Shown here: one piece after another, positions 45,606-54,751 of the stretch
Position numbering within the stretch: position 1 is the stretch's first letter
How the letters are laid out: each line of letters begins with the position of its first letter
From: UBA981 sp942490995
GTDB taxonomy: Bacteria > Pseudomonadota > Gammaproteobacteria > Ga0077536
Reading direction: 5' to 3'
NCBI GenBank assembly: GCA_942490995.1
Contig: CALOBG010000014.1
Span: forward strand, 1-64,000
Length of the DNA: 64,000 nucleotides
Notes under the pieces: generated by a model
What the model was told of the DNA's origin: nothing
Databases searched by the model: none
The model's input: only the letters and a program-made list of their open reading frames with translations
Program-made: the position numbers and the translations under genes

Positions 45606-47487
45606 GTGGGCGCTGTGACAGACGTTTTCATTTCTTACAAGCGTGAGGATAAGGCCCGAGCGAAAGCGATAGCCGAGGCTCTCGCCCGCCGCGGGCTGCA
45701 CGTGTGGTGGGATATTGATCTCTTGCCCGGAGATCAGTTCACCGACGAGATCGAAAACGTCATCAATCGGGCGCGAGCCGCGGTCGTTCTTTGGTCCAAG
45801 CGTTCGATTCGCTCACGCTTCGTGCGCGATGAGGCACAAATCGCTGCCGATCGCGGCGTATTGATTCCGGTGCGTATCGACGCGAGCAAGCCACCTCTTG
45901 GATTTCGCGGGTTGCAGACGGAAGACCTCTCAAAGTGGGATGGGTCGTCCGACAGCGCTGACCTGAATCGGCTCATCGACTCTGTCGCGAAAAGAGTAGG
46001 TCGGGATTCAAAACGCGACGTCAGCGATACCGAGTTGCATGACCATTTGCACAGCGCCGACGAAGAGGCTGCATTTTGGCAGTCCATCACCAGTCAGCCG
46101 TCTCCGCCCAGGTCCGAATACCAACTCTACCTCGAACGATATCCGGATGGCTTGTTCGCCAGGATTGCCCAACTGCGCATGGAAACAGATGGCCGCTCGC
46201 GGCGCGGCAGGATATTGGCGGGCGTCGTCACCGCGGCGGTGTTGGTCATTGGCGCCGCTGCACTGGGACCCGGCTTAGTGAATATGTTTAGGTCACAACC
46301 GGAACATGTCCTTGACGACGATACGGACAAACCCGTTGTTTCTGTCGAAGAGGACGAAGTTGTTCCGCCGCCAGGCATGCAGAACGCCGTGGCGAAGCTT
46401 GCGAGTGGAATACTGAATGTCGCCCGTAGTAACCCCGACCAAACTCCGGTCTATGTCGACGATGTGTACGAGTACTACGCCGGTTCCGGGCCAATAATCC
46501 GCGAACAGAACATCCGCAGTTCTCAACTCTCGATCATCAGTCGCGTTTTTCCCTCCCGAGTTCTTGTCTTTGCCGGAGATTGGTTACTTCAAGGGAGCGC
46601 TCCAGTTCGGCGTTTTTCTTAGCGACAAGATGATCGAACAGACAGTGAACTCGTTTGTTCTCGATTATCAGCGAGCGGCCATGGGAGCTGATGCACCCCT
46701 TGCGGGCATTGAAAGTTTTGCGGTCCCGGCGCCGCCGCTTGTCAGAATTGGCACCCACCGCAATTTCTATACGAAGATTCCGTCCCAGCCGGCACTCGAA
46801 ATAACCTGTGAGCGCCGGGAAGAATTCATCGCATTTCATGTGACTTATGTCGAAGCCTTGCTACTCTACCGCTCGCTGGTCCTGCGTGCCTATGGGAATG
46901 AGGACCTGCTGGTGGACAGATTCGGCGTTACCGGTCATGCGGCTGGTAGCAGTCTCGACGTGGGAAGGGGCGGCGCCTTCCAAGTGGATGTACTCCTGTC
47001 GAGTAGATTCCTTGAGTTGCTGGAGCCCAAAATCGCAGCGGTGCTGGATCGACTGGAAACAGAATGGCAGGCGCGGATAAGGGAGTTCGCGCGGGGGATG
47101 CTCGCCTATCGTGAGTCTTATCGCATCCTTATCGACGAACTGGGCGTTCGCGAATTCGAAAGGGCTTTCGGTGAGGCACTGCCGAATGTTCCCAACCCCT
47201 TCGGCTGCACAAAGACCGACAAACAGAGGCTAGACATTACCTTCGGCCTGGATTGCGGCCTCGGCCCCAATTGCGATGTCATACATTATTACGAGACCTC
47301 ATATTTCGCGGAAGTCGGCTATCCGGGTTTACATCAGGGGATCATCTCATTTTGGCATCGCCGGGCACTGGCCGGAACGGAGGACCTCATCGTAAAGATT
47401 CTCGAGCCCTGGACTCAGCTGGCGACCGGAACTGAGGTTGACATGATAGCCATACGAGAGGCTATCGCCGTCGGAAACCTCGACTAG
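45606..47487 (+). CDS. TIR-domain membrane protein with a unique C-terminal domain (one apparent frameshift)
   Basis: With one T dropped from the TTTTT run at 46546-46550 the product is about 626 residues. The TIR domain covers 5-130 (DVFISYKRED, VWWDIDLLPGD, SKRSIRSRFVRDE with candidate Glu76). A stretch with YLERYPDGLFARIAQLR near 175-191 is a motif common next to caspase or SPOR domains. A membrane helix lies at 203-225, and the remaining 400 residues form a domain I do not recognise (FGNEDLLVDRFG-like and TFGLDCGLGPNCDV segments). Both sides of the indel join smoothly as ISRVFPPEFLSLPEIGYFKG. The GTG start has only a weak ribosome binding site. It ends seven bases from the convergent large gene. 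Confidence 0.8.
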
Positions 47488-47493
47488 GCACTC

Positions 47494-50082
47494 TCACCCG
47501 CCATGCAATGCCAGCAGCGCTTTCTTACCTTCTTCTGTTTTCACCCATTCGTCGATCTCGATGCCGATCAGCAGCTCATGGGCGCTGCCCAAATATTGCA
47601 TCCCTTTTTCGTCTAGCACTTCCGAGGAATTCTGGATGCTCTGAATTTTCGTCCATACTTCGAAGAGCAGGTTTCGTCGCACACCAGGTGAAAGCTCTTG
47701 CAGCTTCGGCACAAGCTTCGGATAAGTGCTCTTGGTCGCCTCGCAAATGAATGCCTGCGACTCCAGGTCATTCCAGACGGCGGCGCGGTACTTTCCGTAG
47801 TCCTTAACGTTTTCATCGAACGTGTAGCCACGCAGGCTACCCTCCACCGTTATCGGTGATGGGTAACTGATTTTCTCCCTCATGTAATCCATGAAGCTCT
47901 CATTCAAGGCAACATTCCACCGCAGTGCCAGCTTGCATCGTTGCGAGTCATCCGGGACAGTCAGTTCCTGGAAAAACCGCTGCATGAAAAAAACCGACTG
48001 GCCCATGGTACGGGTCACGTAAGGGGGCGAATATTTGCCCCAGTCGCCTCTATCAAGAAAGACGCCGTGAGCGGGGCTTGCCGTCTCCTTGCTCCACATG
48101 TCGTTGAACAGCTTTTTTACGCTCGAATCCCGCACGGTCCTCAGCACATCGAAAAACGTATCGTTGAGGCAAGTATCGCCGACGTCGCGCAAAGCAATCT
48201 CCGTTGACGGACCCATACCGCCAGGCCGGCCGCGGCTGAATATCGCCAGCATGTTTTGCGCATTGGCGGTCATGTGCTGCAGTCCGCAGTAGATGAGCAT
48301 CTGTGCCTTCGCACGCCCCAGTGCTTCGGCGAACGATGTCTGCCAGAATTCCTGCCACACGCCGTCCGTATTGTCGCCGGTCGCGCATTGCGCGAAAGCC
48401 TTGCCGTGATTCGGAATTGCAGTGCCGGGAAACCAGATCTGGTTCCGCTTGACCCCGGTATATTTCTTACCTGGAAACCATCCCAGTGCATACCGCCACC
48501 CTCTTTCGCCGGGTTGGGCCGCTCTATCGTGACGGTCAGGATCTCAAGCTGGAATCGCGTTCCCGCCATTTCTGACGGGTACTTGCGGCAGATTCCATCG
48601 ATGAGCCGGGAGCGGTACATTGCATGCAGGGAATTGGATTCGAGCAGATCCTTGCCCGTACTGGTTTCCTCCGCCTTACCAACGAATGTCACGCCCGTTT
48701 TGACCGAGTAATACTCTCTATCGGTGTTTAGCCCGACATAATCCGACAACAGCATGTCGTCGGGATCGCCATCGATGATTTCTTGCGTATTTCCTGCTGA
48801 TCGCCATGGCCAGGTCAGCTTTTCCTTGTGCACTTGCTCGGATTTCTGATAATGAGTCGAATGCGACGATCATGCTCCGTGAAGCCGTGGACCAGCTGTC
48901 CAGTTCCTTCGATCGAGACGACCGCACCCGGTTTTTTCGTTGTATCCCGGCAACGCCGCAATATCGGTGCCCAGGGTTCGGCCGCCCATCCGGTTGTCGT
49001 CATAGTTGTACGGCATGATCAGGCTGAGATTGCTGTTAGCGGTGTTGTTTAAGACTCTGGATACTGACAACACGCCACCTTGCCGTTGCGCAGGCTCAAC
49101 CAGTCGATCACCCTCTATGGAAAACCCCGGAGAAAAGTTTTAATGAGCGACTGTGTGCCGAGTAATTCAGGTCTTCGAGAACATGGATTCTGACTCTTCC
49201 CCCTCCGATTTCACCGCCCTCGGTGCTGGCGGGCGCCCATTTGTCAGCGTCATCGTTTGCCCTGCGCAACCGGTCATAACTCAATTTGTACAGGCCCAGC
49301 CGGCGCATCCTGTCACTGCGCCGATAATCCTTGCCCGGGTTTCCCAGCGTTTCCCAGGTAATCCAGTCCCAGGTTTCTTCGTTGTTTTTCTTCAGCTCCT
49401 CGACGATAACGTCCTCGCGGGTTTCGACATCCTTTTTCGCCCGCCAGTACAGTTTCTTTTTGAAACAAATCAGTTCCACATCGAGTTTGGACTGCACCTG
49501 ATCTGTCAACTGGTTGAGCGTACCGATGACGTGCCCGTCAGCGACATGTTCGCGTTCAATCGCTTCCAAAAGACGGCTCTCGCCATTCCTGAAAAACAGC
49601 GAGTAGTTGTTGGCTATCGGCCAAAACCAGAATCGATCATCGTTGGGCCCGTTCGTCGATACGCCCTCCAGCTTTGGCTTCGTTGCAGAGACCAGATCTT
49701 TGAACAGCTTTGCAACAGTCTCCGGCGCGGGCTTTGCAAGTGGCTTGGGCGGGGCGGGACCCTTGCCGCCTGTTGGCGGAGGCGGAGGCCCCTTACCGCC
49801 CGTTGGCGGAGGTGGCGGGCCCTTGCCGCCGGTGGGCGGAGGCGGTATTCCCTTGACCACCGTTTTCTCCTCGACATCGCCGGTGGCCGCCGCGCCGGAT
49901 CCGCCCGTGGGCGGCGGCGGAATACTCTTTACGACGGTTTTCTCGTCGTCTCCCCCGACATTGCCGGAAACGCCGCCACCGCTCGACGGCGGGATGGTCT
50001 TGACTACGGTTTTCTGGCCATCGCTCTGCCCGCCACCGCCAGCTTGTGAACCGTTGCCGTTATCGGGGGTTTCGTCACCCAT
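47494..50082 (-). CDS. Large unknown protein with threonine/proline-rich repeats (four compensating indels)
   Basis: Four single-base indels break the frame: +1 in 49121-49128, +1 in the T run 48932-48937, -1 near 48838-48858 and -1 at 48463-48465. They cancel, and start and stop are then in frame over 863 codons. The N-terminal 110 residues hold three copies of EKTVVKxIPPPPTGG, a low-complexity linker whose Thr resembles phospho-threonine sites read by FHA domains. The folded part (about 120-862) includes MHWDGFQVRKYTGVKR, QIWFPGTAIPNHGKAFAQC and LQHMTANAQNMLAIF; I do not recognise a family. There is no signal peptide. AAGGA lies nine bases before the ATG. It follows the leftward LysM gene by 49 bases, so both form one operon. 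Confidence 0.72.
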
Positions 50083-50131
50083 GTTCATGCATCCTTTAAT
50101 CGTTTTCCGCGACCGATTGCGGCACTACCGC

Positions 50132-50770
50132 TCAGCAGCCGTAAACCGATTCCACTCTCGTTCTCGTAGCGTCATCCAGTAGCCCCGTCGCATCGAGCTC
50201 ATGCTTCGCCTGAAATTCACCCAGGGCGGTGACGAATTCCGTCGCCGCCGGGTCGCCATCGATCGCACCAACGTCATAACCGAGATTCTGCAGCCGCTGT
50301 TTGACACCTTTTAATTCATTGACCGGCTCGAGATGACCCAGGTCAAGATCGAAAATGTCCTGGTCATACTCGGTGCCGACCAGCAGCCTCGCCTTCTTTG
50401 CCGTTCCGGAAATCTCCGCCTCGACGAGCCCGTCGCCGTTGGTCTTGCCGGTGACCGTCTGCCCATCGAATTCCAGCCGGAACGGTTGATTCTTTCTCGG
50501 CTCGCCCTCGCGAAGCACCCGGATGCGAAGCTTCGACGGCACTCCCTTGCGGCGAAACTTGTGCCGGGCATCAGCGGCGGCCGAAACCTCTTGCCGCTGC
50601 AACTCCGGTATCTCGACGATGTCGCCGGGAACCAGCAGATGCGGATCCTTGCGCTGGCTTCGCAGTTCGGCATTGCCGTCGTGATACCAGACGGTCTGCC
50701 AAAAATGACCGCTGGCCTCGGCAATCGAGACAAAACAATCGCCCTCGCGAACCCGGTAAGTTGTCGGCAT
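50132..50770 (-). CDS. LysM and peptidoglycan-binding-domain protein, leftward paralogue
   Basis: From ATG 50770 (GGGAGAA upstream) the product is 212 residues without a signal peptide. A LysM-like domain occupies 1-55 (YRVREGDCFVSIAEASG, LLVPGDIVEIP). A beta-sandwich middle (RHKFRRKGVPSKLRIRVL, FRLEFDGQTVTGKTNGDG) follows, then a PG_binding_1-type C-terminus (GVKQRLQNLGYDVGAIDGDP, FQAKHELDATGLLDDATR). Proteins of this layout lie beside VgrG, PAAR or tail-like genes in type VI and phage-like clusters, where they act as structural adaptors. It is paralogous along its whole length to the rightward gene at 51148. It leads an operon with the large unknown protein. Confidence 0.85.
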   Translation of the reverse strand: MPTTYRVREGDCFVSIAEASGHFWQTVWYHDGNAELRSQRKDPHLLVPGDIVEIPELQRQEVSAAADARHKFRRKGVPSKLRIRVLREGEPRKNQPFRLEFDGQTVTGKTNGDGLVEAEISGTAKKARLLVGTEYDQDIFDLDLGHLEPVNELKGVKQRLQNLGYDVGAIDGDPAATEFVTALGEFQAKHELDATGLLDDATRTRVESVYGC

Positions 50771-50847
50771 CGCACATTTCTCCCGGTCCGGGCTGATCGG
50801 GTCCGGACCATGCGTTCTTCTTGGTTGTCTCAATCATAGAAGAAAAG

Positions 50848-51075
50848 TCAGTTCTTTGAACGTCCGGTTTCCGTCATATCGCCAGCGAGTACGACGTTAC
50901 TGCCAGGGCGCGCTGTTCTGCTTGGCGCTAAGGGCGATACAAATGTGCGCGAAACATAGCCGGCTGCGCAGAAACGGCCAAGCGCCAGCCTCCCGCATCC
51001 TTCATCAAAACTCATGGCGATCAGGGAAACGACGCATTCGCCTTGTCTGGTGGCACGCCATGATAGAATTTTCAT
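50848..51075 (-). CDS. Small hypothetical protein between the divergent LysM genes
   Basis: A 75-codon frame begins MKILSWRATRQGE, with AGGGG nine bases upstream, and ends 77 bases before the leftward LysM gene. The sequence has no motif I recognise and the last third is Ser/Arg rich, so it may be noncoding leader sequence. It is included because the start signal is good and the 377-base divergent region would otherwise be empty. Confidence 0.3.
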   Translation of the reverse strand: MKILSWRATRQGECVVSLIAMSFDEGCGRLALGRFCAAGYVSRTFVSPLAPSRTARPGSNVVLAGDMTETGRSKN

Positions 51076-51147
51076 AGTCGGCAACCCCTCTAAATAACAA
51101 CGGGTAAATGGCGCGTAATCATATATACCAGCGGGTTGGAGACTCAC

Positions 51148-51779
51148 TTGTACTACAAAGTAAGAGAAGGCGATTGCATTTCCAGCATCGCAGCTGCACA
51201 TGGTTTATTACCGGACACGGTCTGGTTACACCCCGACAACGCTGCCCTCAGGGCGAAGCGCACTGATCCCAATATTCTGTACCCTGGAGACAAACTTTAC
51301 GTGCCTGTTAAGCAGGTCCGGAACGAGGCTGCCACAACCGACGAACGTCATCGTTTCCGTCGCAAAGCGATACCTGAAAGGCTGCGTGTACAGCTTTGCG
51401 ACGAAGAAGAAGCACCCTACACGAATCAACCGTATCAACTCGACATCGATGGTGTTCTCATTCGCGGCAAAACAGACGGTGCCGGGTTTCTGGATAAGCC
51501 AATTGAACCCACTGCAAAGACTGCAAAAGTATACCTGGAGTTCGAGGAGGAGGTTCTGGAGTTTGAGCTCGATCTGGGCACCTTCACCCCATTGACACAA
51601 TCGAAGGCGCGCAAGCGCGATTACGAAACCTCGACTTCTATCTCGGCGACATAAATGGGGAACTTGACCAGGCTACTGTGGCCGCAGTGGAGGATTTCCA
51701 AGTGTTCTTCGATCTGGAATTAACGAGCGAACTCGATCAGGCAACGCTGTCTGCCCTTCAGCAGCACCATCATTCATGA
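51148..51779 (+). CDS. LysM and peptidoglycan-binding-domain protein, rightward paralogue (one apparent frameshift)
   Basis: With one A added at the AA of 51599-51600 the product is about 210 residues. It repeats the layout of the leftward paralogue: LysM-like start (YYKVREGDCISSIAAAHG, ILYPGDKLYVP), sandwich middle (RHRFRRKAIPERLRVQL, YQLDIDGVLIRGKT) and PG_binding-like end (FYLGDINGELDQATVAAVEDF). The TTG at 51148 follows GGAG by six bases; there is no ATG. The corrected frame ends at TGA 51777-51779, overlapping the ATG of the next gene (ATGA), which strongly supports the correction. It leads an operon of up to four genes and probably adapts their product to a secretion or cell-wall target. 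Confidence 0.82.
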
Positions 51780-53014
51780 ATGGAGCCACTGACAATACGG
51801 CACCAAACGACCCGCAAACCTGGGAAAGGCTCGGGACCTACGCGCTATCCGTAGCGGAGTTATTTGAAAATAGCCCTGATTGGTCACCGTCCGGCCCCTT
51901 GGGGGGTTCGCAAACCTTCGCCGACATCGGTTTGCGCGCGCAATTTTCAGGGGATCAAAATAATTATCAAAGCCCGGATGCCATCTCGGGCATCGGTACT
52001 GCCGCCACCGTCCTGGATCTGATTGGATCGCTGCATCAAGGCGGCAAGGCCGTATACAAACTTGGAAAGACCGCTCAAGAGGCACATGGCGGTAAGACCC
52101 TGGATTTCCACGAACAACGTACCGTCTTTGTTCACATAGCCAACGTCGCCAAGAGTTCTGGCGAAATCGTCAAGCATTCCGCGAGTTTGGCCAACGCGGC
52201 GAACGTTGCTGGGCCAGCAGCGTATGCCACAGGCGGTTTTTCTGCCTTGAGACATGCGCGCAAAGTGGCAAAAGCCGCACACAGAATCCACGAGCTGCGC
52301 CACGTAAAGCAGGACGACGAAAGACTATTCGAGGGATTTGAATCGACGGAAGATCCGCTGCTGGTCAGGTTAAGCAAGGGAGGAAACGAGAAACTAGATG
52401 CCAATATCGATCTCGAAAATCTCTCCGAGGAACAACGAAGGCAAGTGCTTGACAGAGAATTGCTTGCGTATGCGCTTCGCAAGAATGTCTACGGCGTTAC
52501 CAGAAAATCAATGAACACGACCGCTGCTGTGCTGGGAATTGCTGGCGCGGCATCAGGCATGACACCGGCAGGGTGGGCACTTCTCGGGGCATCATCCGCA
52601 ATCGGGCTAACTGTCGGTACCTGGAAGCTCGGCGGGTGGCTAAAGAATCGCTATCGCGCTGCCTGGAAGCTGGCCGGGGGAGGAGGATTCAGGGAAGTCG
52701 AAGATAAACTTGACTGGTCAGAGCTCGACCCCAACGCCGAGCATTTTCAAATGGCAAAGGAACGCAGGGGCTTCTCACGCGCAATGTACTCCGTAGGGAC
52801 TACCCCCAATCCAACAGTCTCGAAAAAGAAAATCCAGGACACATTACGCACCGACGTCAGACACAGACGGAAGCTGGAGAGCGGTGCAGTGAGCACCAAA
52901 CTCGGCGGCGGTGCACTCGAGATTTTCGAGCGGGAGTTCTTCTCCAACTATCTGGCAGGTCGCATTGCCGCAGACGACGGGTTCCCCGATGAAATGGTTT
53001 TTGCACTCTTTTAG
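51776..53014 (+). CDS. Unknown protein with central hydrophobic hairpin, candidate effector
   Basis: The product is 412 residues. Most is helical and polar, but residues 245-287 form a glycine/alanine-rich hydrophobic hairpin (TTAAVLGIAGAASGMTPAGW, then LLGASSAIGLTVGTWKLGGW) of the sort found in pore-forming toxins and colicin-like proteins. A weaker hydrophobic patch lies near 135-155. The C-terminal 100 residues are basic and ordered. It overlaps the LysM gene by four bases and is followed by a small coiled-coil protein. Position after a LysM adaptor and before a small protein suggests a toxic effector and its partner, but no family match supports it. It could equally be a structural membrane protein. 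Confidence 0.65.
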   Translation: MNGATDNTAPNDPQTWERLGTYALSVAELFENSPDWSPSGPLGGSQTFADIGLRAQFSGDQNNYQSPDAISGIGTAATVLDLIGSLHQGGKAVYKLGKTAQEAHGGKTLDFHEQRTVFVHIANVAKSSGEIVKHSASLANAANVAGPAAYATGGFSALRHARKVAKAAHRIHELRHVKQDDERLFEGFESTEDPLLVRLSKGGNEKLDANIDLENLSEEQRRQVLDRELLAYALRKNVYGVTRKSMNTTAAVLGIAGAASGMTPAGWALLGASSAIGLTVGTWKLGGWLKNRYRAAWKLAGGGGFREVEDKLDWSELDPNAEHFQMAKERRGFSRAMYSVGTTPNPTVSKKKIQDTLRTDVRHRRKLESGAVSTKLGGGALEIFEREFFSNYLAGRIAADDGFPDEMVFALF

Positions 53015-53071
53015 GAACAGGTTCGCGGTGGGGAAGACGAGCATCCGGCTCCGCAAACCGGTTTCAAGGTC

Positions 53072-53570
53072 ATGGCCAAGAAACTGTTCGTCTCACAAGC
53101 CCCGGAAGAGTACTTTGAACTGAAAGAGTTTCTGCCACTACGCGAATGTTTTGAACCTTTAGAGAACATCGAAGCCCAATTGGAGGCTTGGAAATGCGTC
53201 ATTGAAAAACTCGAAGACAACATCAGCCAACTGGATTCGGTGTACCGATCATCTGACGGATCATACGAGAGTTTTTTTGCGCTGGAAAGCATTAAAAAAA
53301 GGCTTAAACGCTGAATTAACAGAAAAGTTAGACGCCTTATATAATGATCGAGATTACGCGATTCGCAAACACGACGAATTGGCAGAAGCACGCGATCGAT
53401 GGTTTGCCGAATGGCGTCAGACAATGACTGATCTTGATATGCCTGCTACCCGTCAAGCCTGGAAGGTTGAGGTAGAAAAGTGGAGGGATGTCGTGGGCGA
53501 CAGGGATGTGTACGAATGCAAACTTCGGGACGCTCTGGCTGGAAGAATAATGGACAAGCTTGCAAGCTAA
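53072..53570 (+). CDS. Small coiled-coil protein (one apparent frameshift)
   Basis: With one A dropped from the seven-A run at 53294-53300 the product is about 165 residues, almost entirely charged helix (PLENIEAQLEAWKCVIEKLE, LTEKLDALYNDRDYAIRKHD, EARDRWFAEWRQTMTDLD). No signal peptide or membrane segment is present. It begins 57 bases after the candidate effector and reads in the same direction. It may be a chaperone, immunity or adaptor protein for that effector; I cannot say which. AAGG lies just before the ATG at tight spacing. Confidence 0.65.
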
Positions 53571-54002
53571 GAAGCCATTACCGAGACCTGCATGAGTGGC
53601 ATCATCTGACCGGCCCAGAACAGGCGCGCGCATCTGAAGCAGGGCGAGTGACTTGATCCATAGCGGTGGCGCGTTCTCGTAACGAAGCCGTCCTGTCTCG
53701 CGTACGCCCGACACCTCCAGTCAGCAAACTTCTTGCGCCATGAGAACCGACTTACTGGACACCCAGAACTTTCCTGTTGAGGTTCTCACTAGGGTACGAG
53801 TCGCCCGGTGACCCCGATCTCTCGTCGCTCTACATCCGGACGAGGTTTATCCTGGCATCTTTCACGCTTTGCTATGCGGCATTGATTTACCCTCAAGGCC
53901 ATCAGGCGGTCCAGGCTGCCTCGGGCGACGACCCGAAATCCCGCTATGCTCTTGAACAGGTACTCCGATTTCTCTACCGATTGGCGGCAAGGAGCTCTGG
54001 CG
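53571..54002. other. Intergenic, no gene supported
   Basis: This 432-base stretch separates the coiled-coil gene from the baseplate-like gene. A longer frame crosses it but its composition and lack of start signal argue against coding. It could contain decayed sequence of a lost gene. Confidence 0.4.
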
Positions 54003-54473
54003 ATGGCAACAAAAATCGTGACATCGAATTCTCAAAAGCGCCGGACGCTGCAACCCAAGAACCCTTCGATCGTTATCTGCGCCGGCGACCTCGCGAAGCG
54101 CACAAAAAAACCCGGTTTGGTCCGGCTTCCGGTCGTGAAGACGCGTGGAAAGATACTTCCGCTCGCGATTCGCAGCGTCGCCGTGGAGGGGAAACGGTGG
54201 AAGCGAACCAGGCATCTGGACCGCGCGAGCAACAAAGAACGCGTTTACACACTGGACAGGAAAACCGGCGAGATCCGTTTCGGAAACGGCATCCATGGCG
54301 CCCGCCCGGGCGCGGGTGCGGTGAACGTCACGACGACTTATCGCAATGGTGTGGGGAGAAGCAATATTGTTTTGACCTACGCACTGGACAGGGCAGCCCG
54401 TCTGCAACTCACCCGCATTGCGACCGGAGATGTCGCGGCCGCTGTCGATGACGATGACGAAGGATGCGATTGA
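54003..54473 (+). CDS. Small protein with a baseplate-assembly-like motif
   Basis: The 156-residue product has an excellent ribosome binding site (AAGGAG, eight bases before ATG 54003). After a basic N-terminus it contains ERVYTLDRKTGEIRFGNG and IHGARPGAGAVNVTTTYRNG. The pattern TGEIRFGxGxHGxRPxxG, followed by YRxGxG, is that of putative phage and contractile-injection baseplate assembly proteins, in which it lies within a much larger chain. Here it is a stand-alone domain with an acidic tail (VDDDDEGCD). It closes the LysM cluster and is the only structural hint of an injection machine in the window. Confidence 0.6.
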   Translation: MATKIVTSNSQKRRTLQPKNPSIVICAGDLAKRTKKPGLVRLPVVKTRGKILPLAIRSVAVEGKRWKRTRHLDRASNKERVYTLDRKTGEIRFGNGIHGARPGAGAVNVTTTYRNGVGRSNIVLTYALDRAARLQLTRIATGDVAAAVDDDDEGCD

Positions 54474-54672
54474 AGTCTAATCCCGGTCACCGGCCATCGA
54501 TCGTCAGTCGGGATAGCGAATAAGCCTGCCTTTCTGCCAACAGACCAGGGTCCCAAACAGCAGGGTATTGCCCGGAATCGAGGAGTATTTCCGCCGGATT
54601 TCTTTACATATTCCTAAACAGCTACTTGCATAAAATTAATTAAGTTATTGTTTTATCTGTTTATTAAAATTT

Positions 54673-54688
54673 TGGCATGTTGCTTGCA
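54673..54688 (+). promoter_or_regulatory. Sigma-54 promoter of the PEP-CTERM gene
   Basis: TGGCATGTTGCTTGCA fits the sigma-54 consensus TGGCAYGN4TTGCW fully, with ten bases between the GG and GC elements. It lies 64 bases before the start codon, in an AT-rich region, so the start site would be near 54699. Sigma-54 control through PrsR-type activators is known for PEP-CTERM genes in other bacteria. Confidence 0.8.
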
Positions 54689-54751
54689 TCTATTATGTTA
54701 AGAATAAAGCCCGGGTAAACGGAAACCGCTCGGCAAGGAGGAAAACAGGGA

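Noticed and set aside
46546..46550. Programmed frameshift in the TIR gene at 45606
   Set aside because: No slippery heptamer followed by a pseudoknot is evident, and the same kind of indel occurs in unrelated genes, so assembly error is the simpler reading.
49153..50049. 298-codon plus-strand frame opposite the large LysM-linked protein
   Set aside because: The minus strand carries the proline-rich repeats and a continuing folded domain after correction. The plus frame shows only low-complexity arginine and tryptophan stretches.
53862..54407. 181-codon minus-strand frame over the baseplate-like gene
   Set aside because: The plus strand has an excellent ribosome binding site and a recognisable motif; the minus frame has neither.
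45606..54473. Complete type VI or extracellular contractile injection system
   Set aside because: No sheath, tube, spike, baseplate wedge or AAA+ ATPase gene is seen. Only LysM adaptors and one baseplate-like motif are present.
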